Under the pieces are notes generated by a model, which saw only the letters and a program-made list of their open reading frames with translations, searched no databases and was not told the DNA's origin. This document shows positions 9,296-17,538 of a DNA stretch of 64,000 nt, one piece after another (position 1 is the stretch's first letter; every line of letters starts with the position of its first letter). The translations under genes and the position numbers were made by a program. The DNA is from Sphingopyxis yananensis (GTDB taxonomy: Bacteria > Pseudomonadota > Alphaproteobacteria > Sphingomonadales > Sphingomonadaceae): NCBI RefSeq assembly GCF_020687785.1, contig NZ_JAJEWI010000005.1:620001-684000 (forward strand), written 5' to 3'.

Positions 9296-9340
9296 AAATG
9301 CCGCATCGACCATCCCGTCGGTGCGGCATTTTTGATTCTC
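9296..9340 (+). terminator. Rho-independent terminator after lysA
   Basis: Arms AAATGCCGCA(T)CGAC at 9296-9310 and GTCG(G)TGCGGCATTT at 9317-9333, with a six-base loop and a T-rich tail. Confidence 0.85.
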
Positions 9341-9370
9341 ACGCCGTCTATGCTGGGCTAGGCTGCTAGC

Positions 9371-10180
9371 ATGCAGCAATTTCCTATCTTCCTGAACCTC
9401 CAAGGCCGCACCGTCCTAATCATTGGGCAGGGGGATGCGGCGGACGCCAAGGCCCGTCTTGTGACGCGTGCTGGCGCTTCGGTGGTTCATCAATGGCAAT
9501 CGGGCGTCACCATCGCCTTTGTTGCGCTGGACGACGATGCACAGGCCGCCGATGCGGCTCAGCAATTGCGGACGCGGGGCTTGTTGGTGAATGTCGTTGA
9601 CCGTCCCCAGCTTTGCGACTTTACGACCCCCGCCATCATCGACCGTGCGCCCGTCACCATCGCGGTTGGCACCGCAGGGGCTTCGGCGGGTCTTGCCAAG
9701 GCGGTCCGCCAACGTATCGAAGCCCTTTTGCCCCCGCGTCTGGGCGACCTTGCTTCTGCGCTCTTTGCTGCCCGCGCCGCCATCAAGGCGCGCTGGCCCG
9801 ATGCCGCCGCCCGCCGCCGCGCCATTGACGCGGCCTTGGCCGCCAATGGCCCGCTCGACCCGCTCCGCCCGCAAGCGGCGGATCATGTGTCCGATTGGCT
9901 GCACGCCGACGCCCAGCCGGATTTCACGCGGCTATCCGATCTCACGCAGCTAAAGTTGATCAGGCTGACCAGCCTTGACCCCGATGACCTCACGCTGCGC
10001 TCCGCCCGTTTGATGGGGGAGGCGGACCATATTTTCCACAGCCCTGCCATCCCGCCCGCCATCCTCCACCGCGCTCGCGCTGACGCGGTGCGCCATGCAA
10101 CATCGGCGGCCCCCACCGATTTGCCCCACGGCCTCAGCCTGTGGATCGTGCATCCCGATGAATCCGGCCGCCTTTCGTGA
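9371..10180 (+). CDS. Precorrin-2 dehydrogenase/ferrochelatase-like protein with methylase remnant
   Basis: 269 residues resembling the N-terminal half of siroheme synthase CysG. The NAD-binding segment VLIIGQGDAADAKARL is at about 15-30, and the region around residues 110-180 matches the dimerisation part. This half oxidises precorrin-2 and inserts iron to make siroheme for sulfite or nitrite reductases. Past residue about 200, LTSLDPDDLTLRSARLMGEAD resembles the start of the uroporphyrinogen methylase domain, but the protein ends about 60 residues later. It is therefore either a shortened bifunctional enzyme or a lineage-specific tail. Canonical GGG in the nucleotide motif is replaced by GQG. 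Confidence 0.75.
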   Translation: MQQFPIFLNLQGRTVLIIGQGDAADAKARLVTRAGASVVHQWQSGVTIAFVALDDDAQAADAAQQLRTRGLLVNVVDRPQLCDFTTPAIIDRAPVTIAVGTAGASAGLAKAVRQRIEALLPPRLGDLASALFAARAAIKARWPDAAARRRAIDAALAANGPLDPLRPQAADHVSDWLHADAQPDFTRLSDLTQLKLIRLTSLDPDDLTLRSARLMGEADHIFHSPAIPPAILHRARADAVRHATSAAPTDLPHGLSLWIVHPDESGRLS

Positions 10181-10440
10181 CGCCGCTATCTGTCTAAAAT
10201 ATCATCTATTTTATGCGCTTTCCTATTATTCCTGCCTCCCTTATCCTTGATCGCTTGTGGTGCTGGTCCATCATGGCCCAGCACTCCTCGCGCGAAGAGA
10301 CCGTAAACTTTGGAAACTTCCATTTTGGACCTCGGTAGAATTTCCGCCGCACCAAGGGGCAAAGCGCTGACCCTCGACCGGCTTTTTGGCCCTGCGTTTC
10401 CCCTGCTGACATTGGCTCTCAGCCCTGCTAACGGCACCCC

Positions 10441-12264
10441 ATGACGACACCGCTTTCGCACATTCGCAACTTCTCGATCATTGCCCATATTGACCATGGC
10501 AAATCGACGCTCGCTGACCGCCTGATTCAATTCACCGGCGGTCTGACCGAACGCGAAATGTCTTCTCAGGTCCTCGATAATATGGACATCGAGAAAGAAC
10601 GCGGCATCACCATCAAGGCGCAAACCGTGCGCTTGGCTTATAAGGCGGATGATGGTGAAACCTATCAGTTAAACTTGATGGACACACCCGGCCACGTCGA
10701 CTTCGCCTATGAAGTATCGCGCAGCTTGGCGGCTTGCGAAGGCGCGCTGTTGGTGGTCGACGCGGCACAAGGCGTGGAAGCACAGACGCTGGCCAACGTC
10801 TATCAATCCATCGAGCATGACCATGAAATCGTGCCGATCATCAACAAGATCGACCTGCCTGCCGCCGATGTAGACAAGGTGAAGGCAGAAATTGAGGATA
10901 TTATCGGTCTGCCCACCGATGACGCGGTTCTTGCCAGCGCTAAATCTGGTATTGGTATCAAAGAAACGCTGGAAGCGGTCGTCAAATTCATCCCATCGCC
11001 AAAGGGTGACGCAACGGCCCCCCTCGTCGCCATGCTGGTGGATAGCTGGTATGACCCCTATTTGGGTGTGGTCATCTTGGTCCGCGTCATGGACGGCGTG
11101 TTGAAAAAGGGCCAGCAGATCAAGTTCATGCAGGCAGGCACCACCCATTTGATCGACCGTGTCGGCTGCTTCACGCCAAAACGTCACGACCTGTCCGAAC
11201 TGGGGCCGGGCGAAATCGGCTTCATCACCGCGCAAATCAAGGATGTGGCTCAGGCCCGCGTTGGTGACACCGTGACCGATGCGAAAAAGCCTGCGGCCAA
11301 GGCGCTGGAAGGATTTAAGGAAGTTCAGCCCGTTGTGTTCTGCGGCATGTTCCCAACGGACGCCAATGATTTTGAAAAGCTGCGCGAATCCATCCAGAAA
11401 TTGCGTTTAAACGACGCGTCGTTCAGCTTCGAAATGGAAAGCTCGGCGGCATTGGGCTTTGGCTTTCGCTGCGGCTTTTTGGGGCTGCTTCACCTTGAAA
11501 TCATTCAAGAACGCCTCAGCCGCGAATATGATCTAGACCTTATCACCACCGCTCCCTCGGTGGTTTACAAGATGAAGCTCAGTCATACCAAGAATGAAGC
11601 GGCCAAGGATATCGAGCTTCACAATCCGGCGGATATGCCCGACGTCAACCGCATCGACGAAATCCAAGAACCTTGGATCGAAGCGATGATTTATGTGCCC
11701 GACGATTATCTCGGCCCGATCTTGAAGCTGTGCCAAGACCGGCGCGGTATTCAGAAAAATCTGACCTATGTTGGTGGCCGTGCGCAAATCACTTATGAAT
11801 TGCCGCTCAACGAAGTGGTGTTCGATTTTTATGACCGTCTGAAAAGCATCAGCCGTGGCTATGCCAGCTTTGACTATCACCAAATCGGCCACCGTCCGGG
11901 CGACTTGGTCAAGATGAGCGTGTTGGTGAACAACGAACCGGTCGATGCCTTGTCGATGATCGTCCACCGTGGCAGCGCGGAAACGCGTGGCCGCGGCATG
12001 TGCGAACGCCTCAAGGATCTGATCCCGCGCCACATGTTCAAAATCCCCATCCAAGCGGCCATTGGCGGCAAGGTGATTGCCCGCGAAACCATCGCCGCGC
12101 TGCGCAAGGACGTGACCGCAAAATGCTACGGCGGTGACGCCAGCCGTAAGAAGAAACTTCTGGAAAAGCAGAAGGAAGGCAAAAAGCGGATGCGCGAATA
12201 TGGCAATGTGAACATCCCACAAGAAGCCTTTATCGCCGCGCTGCGTATGGGCGACGACAATTAA
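10441..12264 (+). CDS. lepA: Elongation factor 4 (LepA) GTPase
   Basis: 607-residue translational GTPase of full length. G1 AHIDHGKST is at 15-23, followed by the ERGITIK switch, DTPGH (G3) and NKIDLP (G4). Domains II, III and V follow, then the LepA-specific C-terminal domain ending in [19 protein letters not shown]4 acts on ribosomes, promoting back-translocation or easing assembly under stress. No good Shine-Dalgarno is seen before the ATG, but the N-terminus matches family members. A terminator hairpin follows directly. Confidence 0.98.
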   Translation: MTTPLSHIRNFSIIAHIDHGKSTLADRLIQFTGGLTEREMSSQVLDNMDIEKERGITIKAQTVRLAYKADDGETYQLNLMDTPGHVDFAYEVSRSLAACEGALLVVDAAQGVEAQTLANVYQSIEHDHEIVPIINKIDLPAADVDKVKAEIEDIIGLPTDDAVLASAKSGIGIKETLEAVVKFIPSPKGDATAPLVAMLVDSWYDPYLGVVILVRVMDGVLKKGQQIKFMQAGTTHLIDRVGCFTPKRHDLSELGPGEIGFITAQIKDVAQARVGDTVTDAKKPAAKALEGFKEVQPVVFCGMFPTDANDFEKLRESIQKLRLNDASFSFEMESSAALGFGFRCGFLGLLHLEIIQERLSREYDLDLITTAPSVVYKMKLSHTKNEAAKDIELHNPADMPDVNRIDEIQEPWIEAMIYVPDDYLGPILKLCQDRRGIQKNLTYVGGRAQITYELPLNEVVFDFYDRLKSISRGYASFDYHQIGHRPGDLVKMSVLVNNEPVDALSMIVHRGSAETRGRGMCERLKDLIPRHMFKIPIQAAIGGKVIARETIAALRKDVTAKCYGGDASRKKKLLEKQKEGKKRMREYGNVNIPQEAFIAALRMGDDN

Positions 12265-12271
12265 TAATGGC

Positions 12272-12305
12272 GGCGGCATCTCTTTGGTGCCGCCTCATTT
12301 TTCTT
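12272..12305 (+). terminator. Rho-independent terminator after lepA
   Basis: GGCGGCA at 12272-12278 pairs with TGCCGCC at 12288-12294, nine-base loop, followed by TCATTTTTCTT. Confidence 0.85.
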
Positions 12306-12376
12306 GAAACCACTGGTCTTTCTAAACCATCTGCTTATTCTGACCTCTCCGCTATTCCGAATAGGGAGATGGCAGA

Positions 12377-12988
12377 GTGAGAGAGGGTAAGGGGCCTGTC
12401 GACGAGCTGATCATTCATTCCAAAATGAATGACGGACGCGATGTTATTTTGCGCACCATTCGGCCCGATGATGCCGAATTGTTACGGGCTGGAATCGCTA
12501 GTCTTTCCGCCAATTCGCGATATTTGCGCTTCTTCTCACCCGCCCCCATGGTGCCAGATGCCGTTGTCGAACGGTTGGTGGATGTCGACGGCGTGGACCA
12601 TATCGCATGGGGGGCGATTTGCGCCGATTGCGAGGTAGAAACAGCGATTGGGGCCGTGCATTCCGTTCGCCATAAATCGGGTGGCCGTGCGGCGGAATAT
12701 TCCGTCACCGTGGTCGACGCGTTCCACGGTCAAGGCGTTGCGCGCATGTTAACGGCAGCCTTGCTCTTCGATTGTCAGGCGGCGGGCATCACCAGTTTGG
12801 ACGTTTATATCCTCAGCGAGAACCGCGCGGCCTTGTCGTTGGTGAAATCGATGGGTGCCATTCACCGTATCAGCAGCATTGGTGTATCGGATTATATATT
12901 GGATGTGGACACGGCGCTTCACGCATTGCGCGAGGAGGGCGTTCCCGGTGTTCGGTTGGTGTTGGAGCAGCTTGAAGCGTTTAATTAA
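12377..12988 (+). CDS. GNAT family N-acetyltransferase
   Basis: 203-residue acetyltransferase starting at GTG after GGGAG. The fold is readable from the N-terminal strand (DVILRTIRPDDAELL) through motif A (SVTVVDAFHGQGVARMLTAALLF, residues about 110-132), with the acetyl-CoA pyrophosphate loop in the Q/G-x-G-x-A form. It resembles the acetyltransferase domain of protein lysine acetyltransferases, but the N-terminal CoA-ligase-like domain of Pat is absent. The acceptor is unknown. It is monocistronic: a terminator precedes it and a perfectly symmetrical hairpin follows. Confidence 0.85.
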   Translation: MREGKGPVDELIIHSKMNDGRDVILRTIRPDDAELLRAGIASLSANSRYLRFFSPAPMVPDAVVERLVDVDGVDHIAWGAICADCEVETAIGAVHSVRHKSGGRAAEYSVTVVDAFHGQGVARMLTAALLFDCQAAGITSLDVYILSENRAALSLVKSMGAIHRISSIGVSDYILDVDTALHALREEGVPGVRLVLEQLEAFN

Positions 12989-13022
12989 GATTCCTGAAGT
13001 GTCCGTCGTGAGGGCAAAGGAA

Positions 13023-13052
13023 AAGGCGCCGAGCGCATGCGCTCGGCGCCTT
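13023..13052. terminator. Perfect 30-bp palindrome, bidirectional terminator
   Basis: A 15+15 base perfect inverted repeat centred on GCATGC (left arm begins AAGGCGCCGAGCGCA) lies between the convergent GNAT gene and the small lipoprotein gene. It can fold on either transcript. U-runs are short, so termination strength is uncertain. Confidence 0.6.
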
Positions 13053-13118
13053 GTTGAAAGGCGGGAGAAAAGGAACCTGCCAACCAACAAACCTGTCGTC
13101 TACGGCCTTAGTACGACC

Positions 13119-13373
13119 TTAGCGGGTCGCAGCAGGGGGAGGAACTGTACCATTATCAATGGCATCGGCTTTTGCCTCGCCAGCTGCTTTCACGGCATCA
13201 GCTTTGGATTCCACAGCGTCACTGGCGGCACCGGTTGGCATGGTGTCGGCTTGCGCTTCCAACATGTCCGACTGGGCTTCCGCTTTGTCTTCAACGCGAT
13301 CAGCTTCCTTGCTTTGACATGCGCCAAGCGCCAGCGTCGAAACAGCGGCGAGGGTGACAACAATTTTACGCAT
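13119..13373 (-). CDS. Small lysine/alanine/glutamate-rich lipoprotein
   Basis: 84-residue lipoprotein with lipobox LGAC (Cys19) after MRKIVVTLAAVSTLA. The mature part is almost wholly Ala, Asp, Glu and Lys (repeated EAKADA-type units), so it should be an extended or helical envelope peptide. GGGAG precedes the start. Similar short lipoproteins are common in sphingomonads but have no assigned role that I know. It lies convergent to the GNAT gene and downstream of sciP's terminator. Confidence 0.75.
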   Translation of the reverse strand: MRKIVVTLAAVSTLALGACQSKEADRVEDKAEAQSDMLEAQADTMPTGAASDAVESKADAVKAAGEAKADAIDNGTVPPPAATR

Positions 13374-13479
13374 AACAGAATAACTCCCTTGTTACAGTTT
13401 GGTAAACACCGTGCCTAAAATTGGGTTGCATCCGCTGCGAAATTAGTTGGAAGGATTTTGCAATTTTATTGTCCCAGAT

Positions 13480-13504
13480 ATAAAAATAGGGTGCCGAAGC
13501 ACCC
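13480..13504 (-). terminator. Rho-independent terminator after sciP
   Basis: On the minus strand, GGGTGC-TTCG-GCACCC (a UUCG tetraloop hairpin, 13489-13504) is followed by TATTTTTAT. Confidence 0.85.
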
Positions 13505-13552
13505 TGTATTTTAATGCCGGTCATGACCGCACGAAACTATAGTTAGAAACAG

Positions 13553-13852
13553 TTAAAAACGCTGCTGGCGTTCATAGACATCGCGATAATGCTGGATGCG
13601 CGTGACCCGCAGTCCTGGCATTCCGCTACGATCAATCGACCGCTGCCAGCTCGCAAATTCTTCGAGGGTCAGGCTATAGCGCTCACAGACCTCGTCCACG
13701 GTTAACAAGCCGCCATTGACGGCCGCTACCACCTCTGCCTTTCGGCGGACGACCCACCGCGTGGTGGTGGGCGGCGGCAATGTGTCCAAGGTCAAAGGTT
13801 CCCCAAGTGGGCCGATAACCTGAGCGGGTCTGATGCTTTGGTTCTCTATCAT
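13553..13852 (-). CDS. sciP: SciP-like DUF1153 protein (CtrA inhibitor)
   Basis: 99 residues matching SciP/DUF1153 of Caulobacter and relatives. The core, residues about 32-93, has RWVVRRKAEVVAAV, then the helix-turn-helix (GLLTVDEVCERYSLTLEEFASWQ) and MPGLRVTRIQHYR. In Caulobacter SciP accumulates after CtrA and blocks transcription of CtrA-activated promoters, setting the swarmer-to-stalked programme. The family is confined to alphaproteobacteria and its presence supports the taxonomic call. A perfect CtrA box sits about 90 bases upstream, fitting the known CtrA-sciP feed-forward loop. A UUCG hairpin terminates it. Confidence 0.92.
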   Translation of the reverse strand: MIENQSIRPAQVIGPLGEPLTLDTLPPPTTTRWVVRRKAEVVAAVNGGLLTVDEVCERYSLTLEEFASWQRSIDRSGMPGLRVTRIQHYRDVYERQQRF

Positions 13853-14255
13853 GTCTCATCCATCAGTTTAGCAGCGCGTTTATATTCCGTGTGACTGGCG
13901 TAACGGAAAGCCTTTCAAGATTGACTGAAGCCTTATGGTTAAAATCATTTTAACGGCGCCGTCACTTTGTGCTTGTTATGCGGCGAATGGAGCTGAAGCT
14001 TCAGTTTCGTCCGTCATGGCCATGTAAGAAAAAATATATATCTCCAAGGATATCCTGAGTGTGAACGCATAAGCTCGCCGATGCTGTGATCCGCCGCACA
14101 TGGCATGAAGTGGCTGTTTGCTGCCGGAAATTCGATGTCGTCTTACGCGGTTACGCGGTATGCGGCCATGGCTGATGGCCCAAGGGTCGCAACAAATTGT
14201 CCGCTGGGTGGCCTTAGAAATAGGGGAACTGGAATTTTTCGATCGAATCCCCTAG
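13853..14255. other. 403-bp sciP-mnmA divergent intergenic region
   Basis: No gene supported. It contains a perfect CtrA box (13939-13954), a 12-bp palindrome CTGAAGCTTCAG (13993-14004), an AT-rich tract (AAGAAAAAATATATATCTCC, about 14026-14045) and tandem TTACGCGG repeats (14143-14158, then TATGCGG). A 62-codon open frame at 14105 has no ribosome site and no recognisable features. Confidence 0.6.
13939..13954. promoter_or_regulatory. CtrA box, TTAA-N7-TTAAC
   Basis: TTAAAATCATTTTAAC gives TTAA, seven bases, TTAAC exactly. With the preceding G (13938) it is a 17-bp palindrome-like element, so it reads as a CtrA site in both directions. It lies 87-102 bases upstream of the sciP ATG and about 300 bases from mnmA. 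Confidence 0.7.
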
Positions 14256-15413
14256 ATGGGCAGCATCATGGCAATATCGCAAATTTCGACTGACTCGCTT
14301 TATGGCGCTGATTTTCAGCTGGCCGAACCCTTGAAGGACCGCCGCATCGTGGTGGCGATGTCAGGAGGGGTGGATAGCAGTGTAGTAGCCGCGCTGGCAG
14401 CGCGCTCTGGCGCTGAAGTTATTGGTGTCACGCTGCAGCTGTATGAGCATGGGGCGAAAGCAAAGCGCGTGGGTGCATGTTGTGCCGGACAGGATATTCG
14501 CGATGCCCGTGCGGTTGCTGATCGTTTAGGTTTCGCCCATCATGTCTATGACCATGAAAGCCGTTTTCGCGATACAGTCGTCGATCAATTTGCCGATGAA
14601 TATTTGGCAGGACGGACGCCAATTCCTTGTGTGCGGTGTAATATGGGCGTCAAATTTACCGACCTGTTTCAACTGGCCCGCGAATTGGGCGCGGATTGTT
14701 TGGCGACGGGCCATTATGTGCGCCGGATGATGGGGCCGGATGGTCCGCAGTTGCACCGCGCAATTGACCCCGCTCGTGACCAAAGCTATTTCCTGTTTGC
14801 GACCACTATGGAGCAATTGGATTTTCTGCGCTTTCCATTAGGCGGCTTGGAAAAGCCGGTGGTTCGTCAGATCGCCAAGGAATTGGGACTGGGCGTGGCC
14901 GCGAAGCCGGACAGTCAGGATATTTGTTTTGTTCCCGACGGTGATTATGCGTCTTTGGTCCGAAAGTTGCGCCCCGATGCCGACGATCAGGGGGAGATTG
15001 TCCATATCGATGGTCAGGTGCTGGGTGCACATAAGGGGCTGATCCATTATACGGTGGGGCAACGGCGCGGCATTGATATTGGTGGGCAACCGGAACCCCT
15101 ATATGTCGTCGCCCTTGATGCGCCGAATAAGCAGGTGATTGTTGGCCCCCGCCGCGCTTTGGCGGTGTCCGCCGCGCGTTTGAGCGAGATGAACTGGCTG
15201 GCGGACCTAAGCCAGCGTGATGTTATGGCTAAGGTTCGCAGCATGGCCAAGCCGGTTCCGGCAAGGGTGGATGGTGATAGGCTGACTTTCGCCAACCCAG
15301 AATTTGGCGTGGCACCGGGACAGGCAGCGGTCTTATATGATGCCGAAGACGAAAGTCGTGTTCTGGGCGGGGGCTGGATCGACGAAACTTTCGCCGCCCA
15401 TTTACAAGACTGA
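14256..15413 (+). CDS. mnmA: tRNA-specific 2-thiouridylase
   Basis: 385 residues. MnmA thiolates uridine-34 of Lys, Glu and Gln tRNAs. The ATP-pyrophosphatase loop SGGVDSS is at 36-42. The catalytic cysteine is Cys128 in CVRCN and the persulfide-forming cysteine is Cys224 in DSQDICFV. The GHY segment (TGHYVRR) follows at about 151. The N-terminus is about 20 residues longer than E. coli's; a second ATG at 14268 is equally plausible, since neither has a strong ribosome site. It is transcribed divergently from sciP. Confidence 0.96.
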   Translation: MGSIMAISQISTDSLYGADFQLAEPLKDRRIVVAMSGGVDSSVVAALAARSGAEVIGVTLQLYEHGAKAKRVGACCAGQDIRDARAVADRLGFAHHVYDHESRFRDTVVDQFADEYLAGRTPIPCVRCNMGVKFTDLFQLARELGADCLATGHYVRRMMGPDGPQLHRAIDPARDQSYFLFATTMEQLDFLRFPLGGLEKPVVRQIAKELGLGVAAKPDSQDICFVPDGDYASLVRKLRPDADDQGEIVHIDGQVLGAHKGLIHYTVGQRRGIDIGGQPEPLYVVALDAPNKQVIVGPRRALAVSAARLSEMNWLADLSQRDVMAKVRSMAKPVPARVDGDRLTFANPEFGVAPGQAAVLYDAEDESRVLGGGWIDETFAAHLQD

Positions 15414-15466
15414 TTGCACTTTTCTGTCATGCGCCTAGCCTGTCCATAAAGGTTGGGAGAGGTGAT

Positions 15467-15943
15467 ATGACAACATTGGTGCTGCGCGGTGCGATCATAT
15501 TATGGGCGGCTGCATTTCTATTTTTGGGGCTGCGCGGGTTGATGGACCCCGGCGTCTATGCCGATAATTTTGCTATTCGAATTGATGCTGCGGCTGCCAA
15601 TACGATGCGGGCGGATTTCTCGGCATTTTTTCTGGTCGCGGCCGGTGGGGCTTTATTGGGTGCGGTGATACCGGCATGGACCAAGGCGTTGTTGGTTCCC
15701 GCCGCATTGTTCGGCACGGCGTTGGTTGGGCGTCTGATTGGTGCCAGCATGGGCGATTTCGTCAATAATGGCATTGTGCAGGCCATGATGATTGAGGCGC
15801 TAAGCTTGGTGCTGATGGCTGGTGGATGGTGGATTTTGTCTCGTGCGCCCAAAAAAACGGGCGCGGGGGTGCCCGATCATGCCAATATATCCCGCGAATT
15901 GGTGGAAGAGTTTCCCGTTACGGAACATCAGCCGCCGCGTTGA
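15467..15943 (+). CDS. DUF4345-like four-helix membrane protein
   Basis: 158 residues with four predicted membrane helices (about 5-25, 50-70, 74-92, 102-122) and a soluble charged C-terminus. GGGAGAGG lies at good distance before the ATG. The helix pattern and ADFSAFFLVAAGG segment recall DUF4345-type proteins, whose function is unknown. It sits 53 bases behind mnmA and 28 bases before the dsbA-like gene, so the three may share a transcript. Confidence 0.65.
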   Translation: MTTLVLRGAIILWAAAFLFLGLRGLMDPGVYADNFAIRIDAAAANTMRADFSAFFLVAAGGALLGAVIPAWTKALLVPAALFGTALVGRLIGASMGDFVNNGIVQAMMIEALSLVLMAGGWWILSRAPKKTGAGVPDHANISRELVEEFPVTEHQPPR

Positions 15944-15971
15944 GTAAACGCGTTCAACAAAGGATTTGGTG

Positions 15972-16667
15972 ATGATGGAACGGAAACAGCCAGTGGCCTT
16001 GCGGGTCGATGTGGTGTCCGACGTTATGTGTCCATGGTGCTTGATTGGATGGTTGAAATTTCAGCATGTCATCAAACATTATCGCGGTGTGATTGATTTT
16101 GAGATTCGCTGGCGTCCGTTCGAACTCAATCCAGACATGCCCGCCGATGGGGTGAATGCCGCAGAATATTTGGCCCAGCGTTATGGGGTGACACCGGAAC
16201 AGAGCGCAGGAAATCGTCAGAATATAGCAGAGACGGCGCAGGGTTTGGGATTTGCGTTTCACTGGGGCCGTGATTTCCGGATGCGCAATAGTTTCGACGC
16301 ACATCGGTTGCTGAGTTGGGCCGAGGCTGTGGATGATGCCCGTTTGGGGGATGTACGGCACCACCAGACCGCGCTGAAAATGGCGCTGTTTCGCGCCCAT
16401 TTTTCCGAAGAAAAAGACGTAAACGACAAAATGATATTGGTCGAGGCGGCAGGTGATGCAGGCTTGAACAAGGACAAGGCGCGGCGCATTTTGGAATCGG
16501 ATGATTATGCCGATGTGGTGAGGGCGGAGCAGGCACATTGGCGGGACAATGGGGTAAATGGCGTGCCAGCCTTCATTCTGAATGGACGCATGATGGTGCC
16601 CGGCGCGCAGGAGCCAGAGGTTTTCATGCGGGTGATCGATCGCAAAATATTGGGTTCGGCTGGCTGA
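15972..16667 (+). CDS. DsbA family oxidoreductase, FrnE-like
   Basis: 231 residues. The thioredoxin-fold motif is CPWC (Cys20, Cys23) in VSDVMCPWCLIG, and the C-terminal GVNGVPAFILNGRMMVPGAQ holds the cis-proline and strand typical of the FrnE/2-hydroxychromene-2-carboxylate isomerase-related DsbA branch. No signal peptide is present, so it should be a cytoplasmic disulfide isomerase or chaperone-like enzyme, as described for Deinococcus FrnE. AAAGGA is eight bases before the ATG at 15972; upstream TTG and GTG codons are less likely. Confidence 0.88.
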   Translation: MMERKQPVALRVDVVSDVMCPWCLIGWLKFQHVIKHYRGVIDFEIRWRPFELNPDMPADGVNAAEYLAQRYGVTPEQSAGNRQNIAETAQGLGFAFHWGRDFRMRNSFDAHRLLSWAEAVDDARLGDVRHHQTALKMALFRAHFSEEKDVNDKMILVEAAGDAGLNKDKARRILESDDYADVVRAEQAHWRDNGVNGVPAFILNGRMMVPGAQEPEVFMRVIDRKILGSAG

Positions 16668-16825
16668 GGCGGGCGTTGAACAATGTATGCACGGCGCGGT
16701 TGGCCGATGGATAGTCAATTCCAGCAGTCGGCGTGGGCTATCCGCGCCTGCGCAATGTTCCGGATGAATGTCGCACAGGCCGGATGAAATGACGGGCTTT
16801 GTTGGCCGCGGCTTGGTTTGGCTGG

Positions 16826-16945
16826 TCAGTGTGACTTGCTGTTGCGGATCATGTCCGCGACGGCCACGGGACCGAGAATGAGAGCGAAAACAGCGACCAT
16901 AGCGACGAACAAAATCACGGGTGCTTGCATCAAGGGATTCGACAT
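16826..16945 (-). CDS. 39-residue single-pass membrane peptide
   Basis: Translation is MSNPLMQAPVILFVAMVAV followed by FALILGPVAVADMIRNSKSH: one transmembrane helix (about residues 8-31) and a short basic tail. The start is strongly supported by a perfect AGGAGG five bases before the ATG; a longer frame starting at 17014 ignores this site. The size and layout recall the tiny subunits that attach to respiratory or transport complexes, but no such complex is adjacent. Function unknown. Confidence 0.7.
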   Translation of the reverse strand: MSNPLMQAPVILFVAMVAVFALILGPVAVADMIRNSKSH

Positions 16946-17220
16946 GATTGCCTCCTGATTGGTGGTGCCATGATAATGGCGCATGGCGCGGTGGCATTCT
17001 TTGATCCCGATCAAAATTTGATGATTTTTTCATGACAAAAAATTGACCATTTTGCGTCAGTTTGCTGGCGATTCCAGTGGGCGCTGCTTTCGCACGATTG
17101 GCCTTATGTGCTTGCATCCTTTGTAAAATATGACGCGTTCTGAGCCGGTAAGGAGCAGGCTGGTTTGCGAGGATTTATGCGTGGGCTGCGTCTTTATCCG
17201 CCATTTGGAAGGAGATGGTC

Positions 17221-17460
17221 ATGGAAGATCTGAACCCATTTGCCGTGCGGGCCCATCAGCAAGTGATGGGGTCGGACGGGACGCCCATTGGAACTGTGGA
17301 TCATGTGGATGGTGAGCGAATGAAGCTGACGCGGGCGGATAGTCTGGACGATCAGCATCATTATTTGCCCATGAATATTATCGCGTCGGTCGAGGATGAG
17401 ACGGTGCATTTGAATGTGAATGGTGCGGAGGTAGCGCAATTTTTGGACGGCGCCGAATAG
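17221..17460 (+). CDS. DUF2171 family small protein
   Basis: 79 residues matching DUF2171: QQVMGSDGTPIGTVDHVDGERMKLTRAD, then HHYLPMNIIASVEDETVHLNV. The pattern resembles a PRC-barrel-type beta fold used in small stress or adaptor proteins of alphaproteobacteria. GGAAGGAG lies six bases before the ATG at 17221, which decides against the in-frame ATG at 17215. It is monocistronic, ending in a long terminator. Role unknown; relatives are often stress-associated. Confidence 0.82.
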   Translation: MEDLNPFAVRAHQQVMGSDGTPIGTVDHVDGERMKLTRADSLDDQHHYLPMNIIASVEDETVHLNVNGAEVAQFLDGAE

Positions 17461-17483
17461 CGCAAAAATCCGTGTCTAGCCTG

Positions 17484-17538
17484 TGGCGATCTTCTTTGTG
17501 CTTTCTTCCCTTGGACGCAAAGAAGATCGCCATTTTTT
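17484..17538 (+). terminator. Strong terminator, 17-bp stem
   Basis: TGGCGATCTTCTTTGTG at 17484-17500 pairs over 17 positions (one G-U) with 17516-17532, followed by TTTTTT. Confidence 0.92.

Larger units (their letters stand above)
12265..14255. other. GC-skew switch zone, candidate replication origin region
   Basis: Left of this zone the top strand is C-rich at coding and noncoding sites whichever strand carries the gene; right of it the top strand is G-rich. Hand counts on sample lines give, for example, 20 C to 10 G at 481-540 and 27 C to 20 G at 9781-9840, against 13 C to 22 G at 14401-14460 and 12 C to 24 G at 12601-12660. A C-to-G change reading 5' to 3' is the sign expected at an origin, not a terminus. 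The zone also holds the CtrA box and AT-rich tract at 13939-14045. No canonical DnaA box was found here. Confidence 0.35.

Noticed and set aside
10206-10412. 68-codon minus-strand frame between the dehydrogenase and lepA
   Set aside because: No ribosome site, no signal or domain, and no recognisable features.
15954-17117. 387-codon minus-strand frame over the dsbA-like gene
   Set aside because: It covers a conserved gene and the well-supported 39-residue peptide on the same strand in another frame; its composition is not protein-like.
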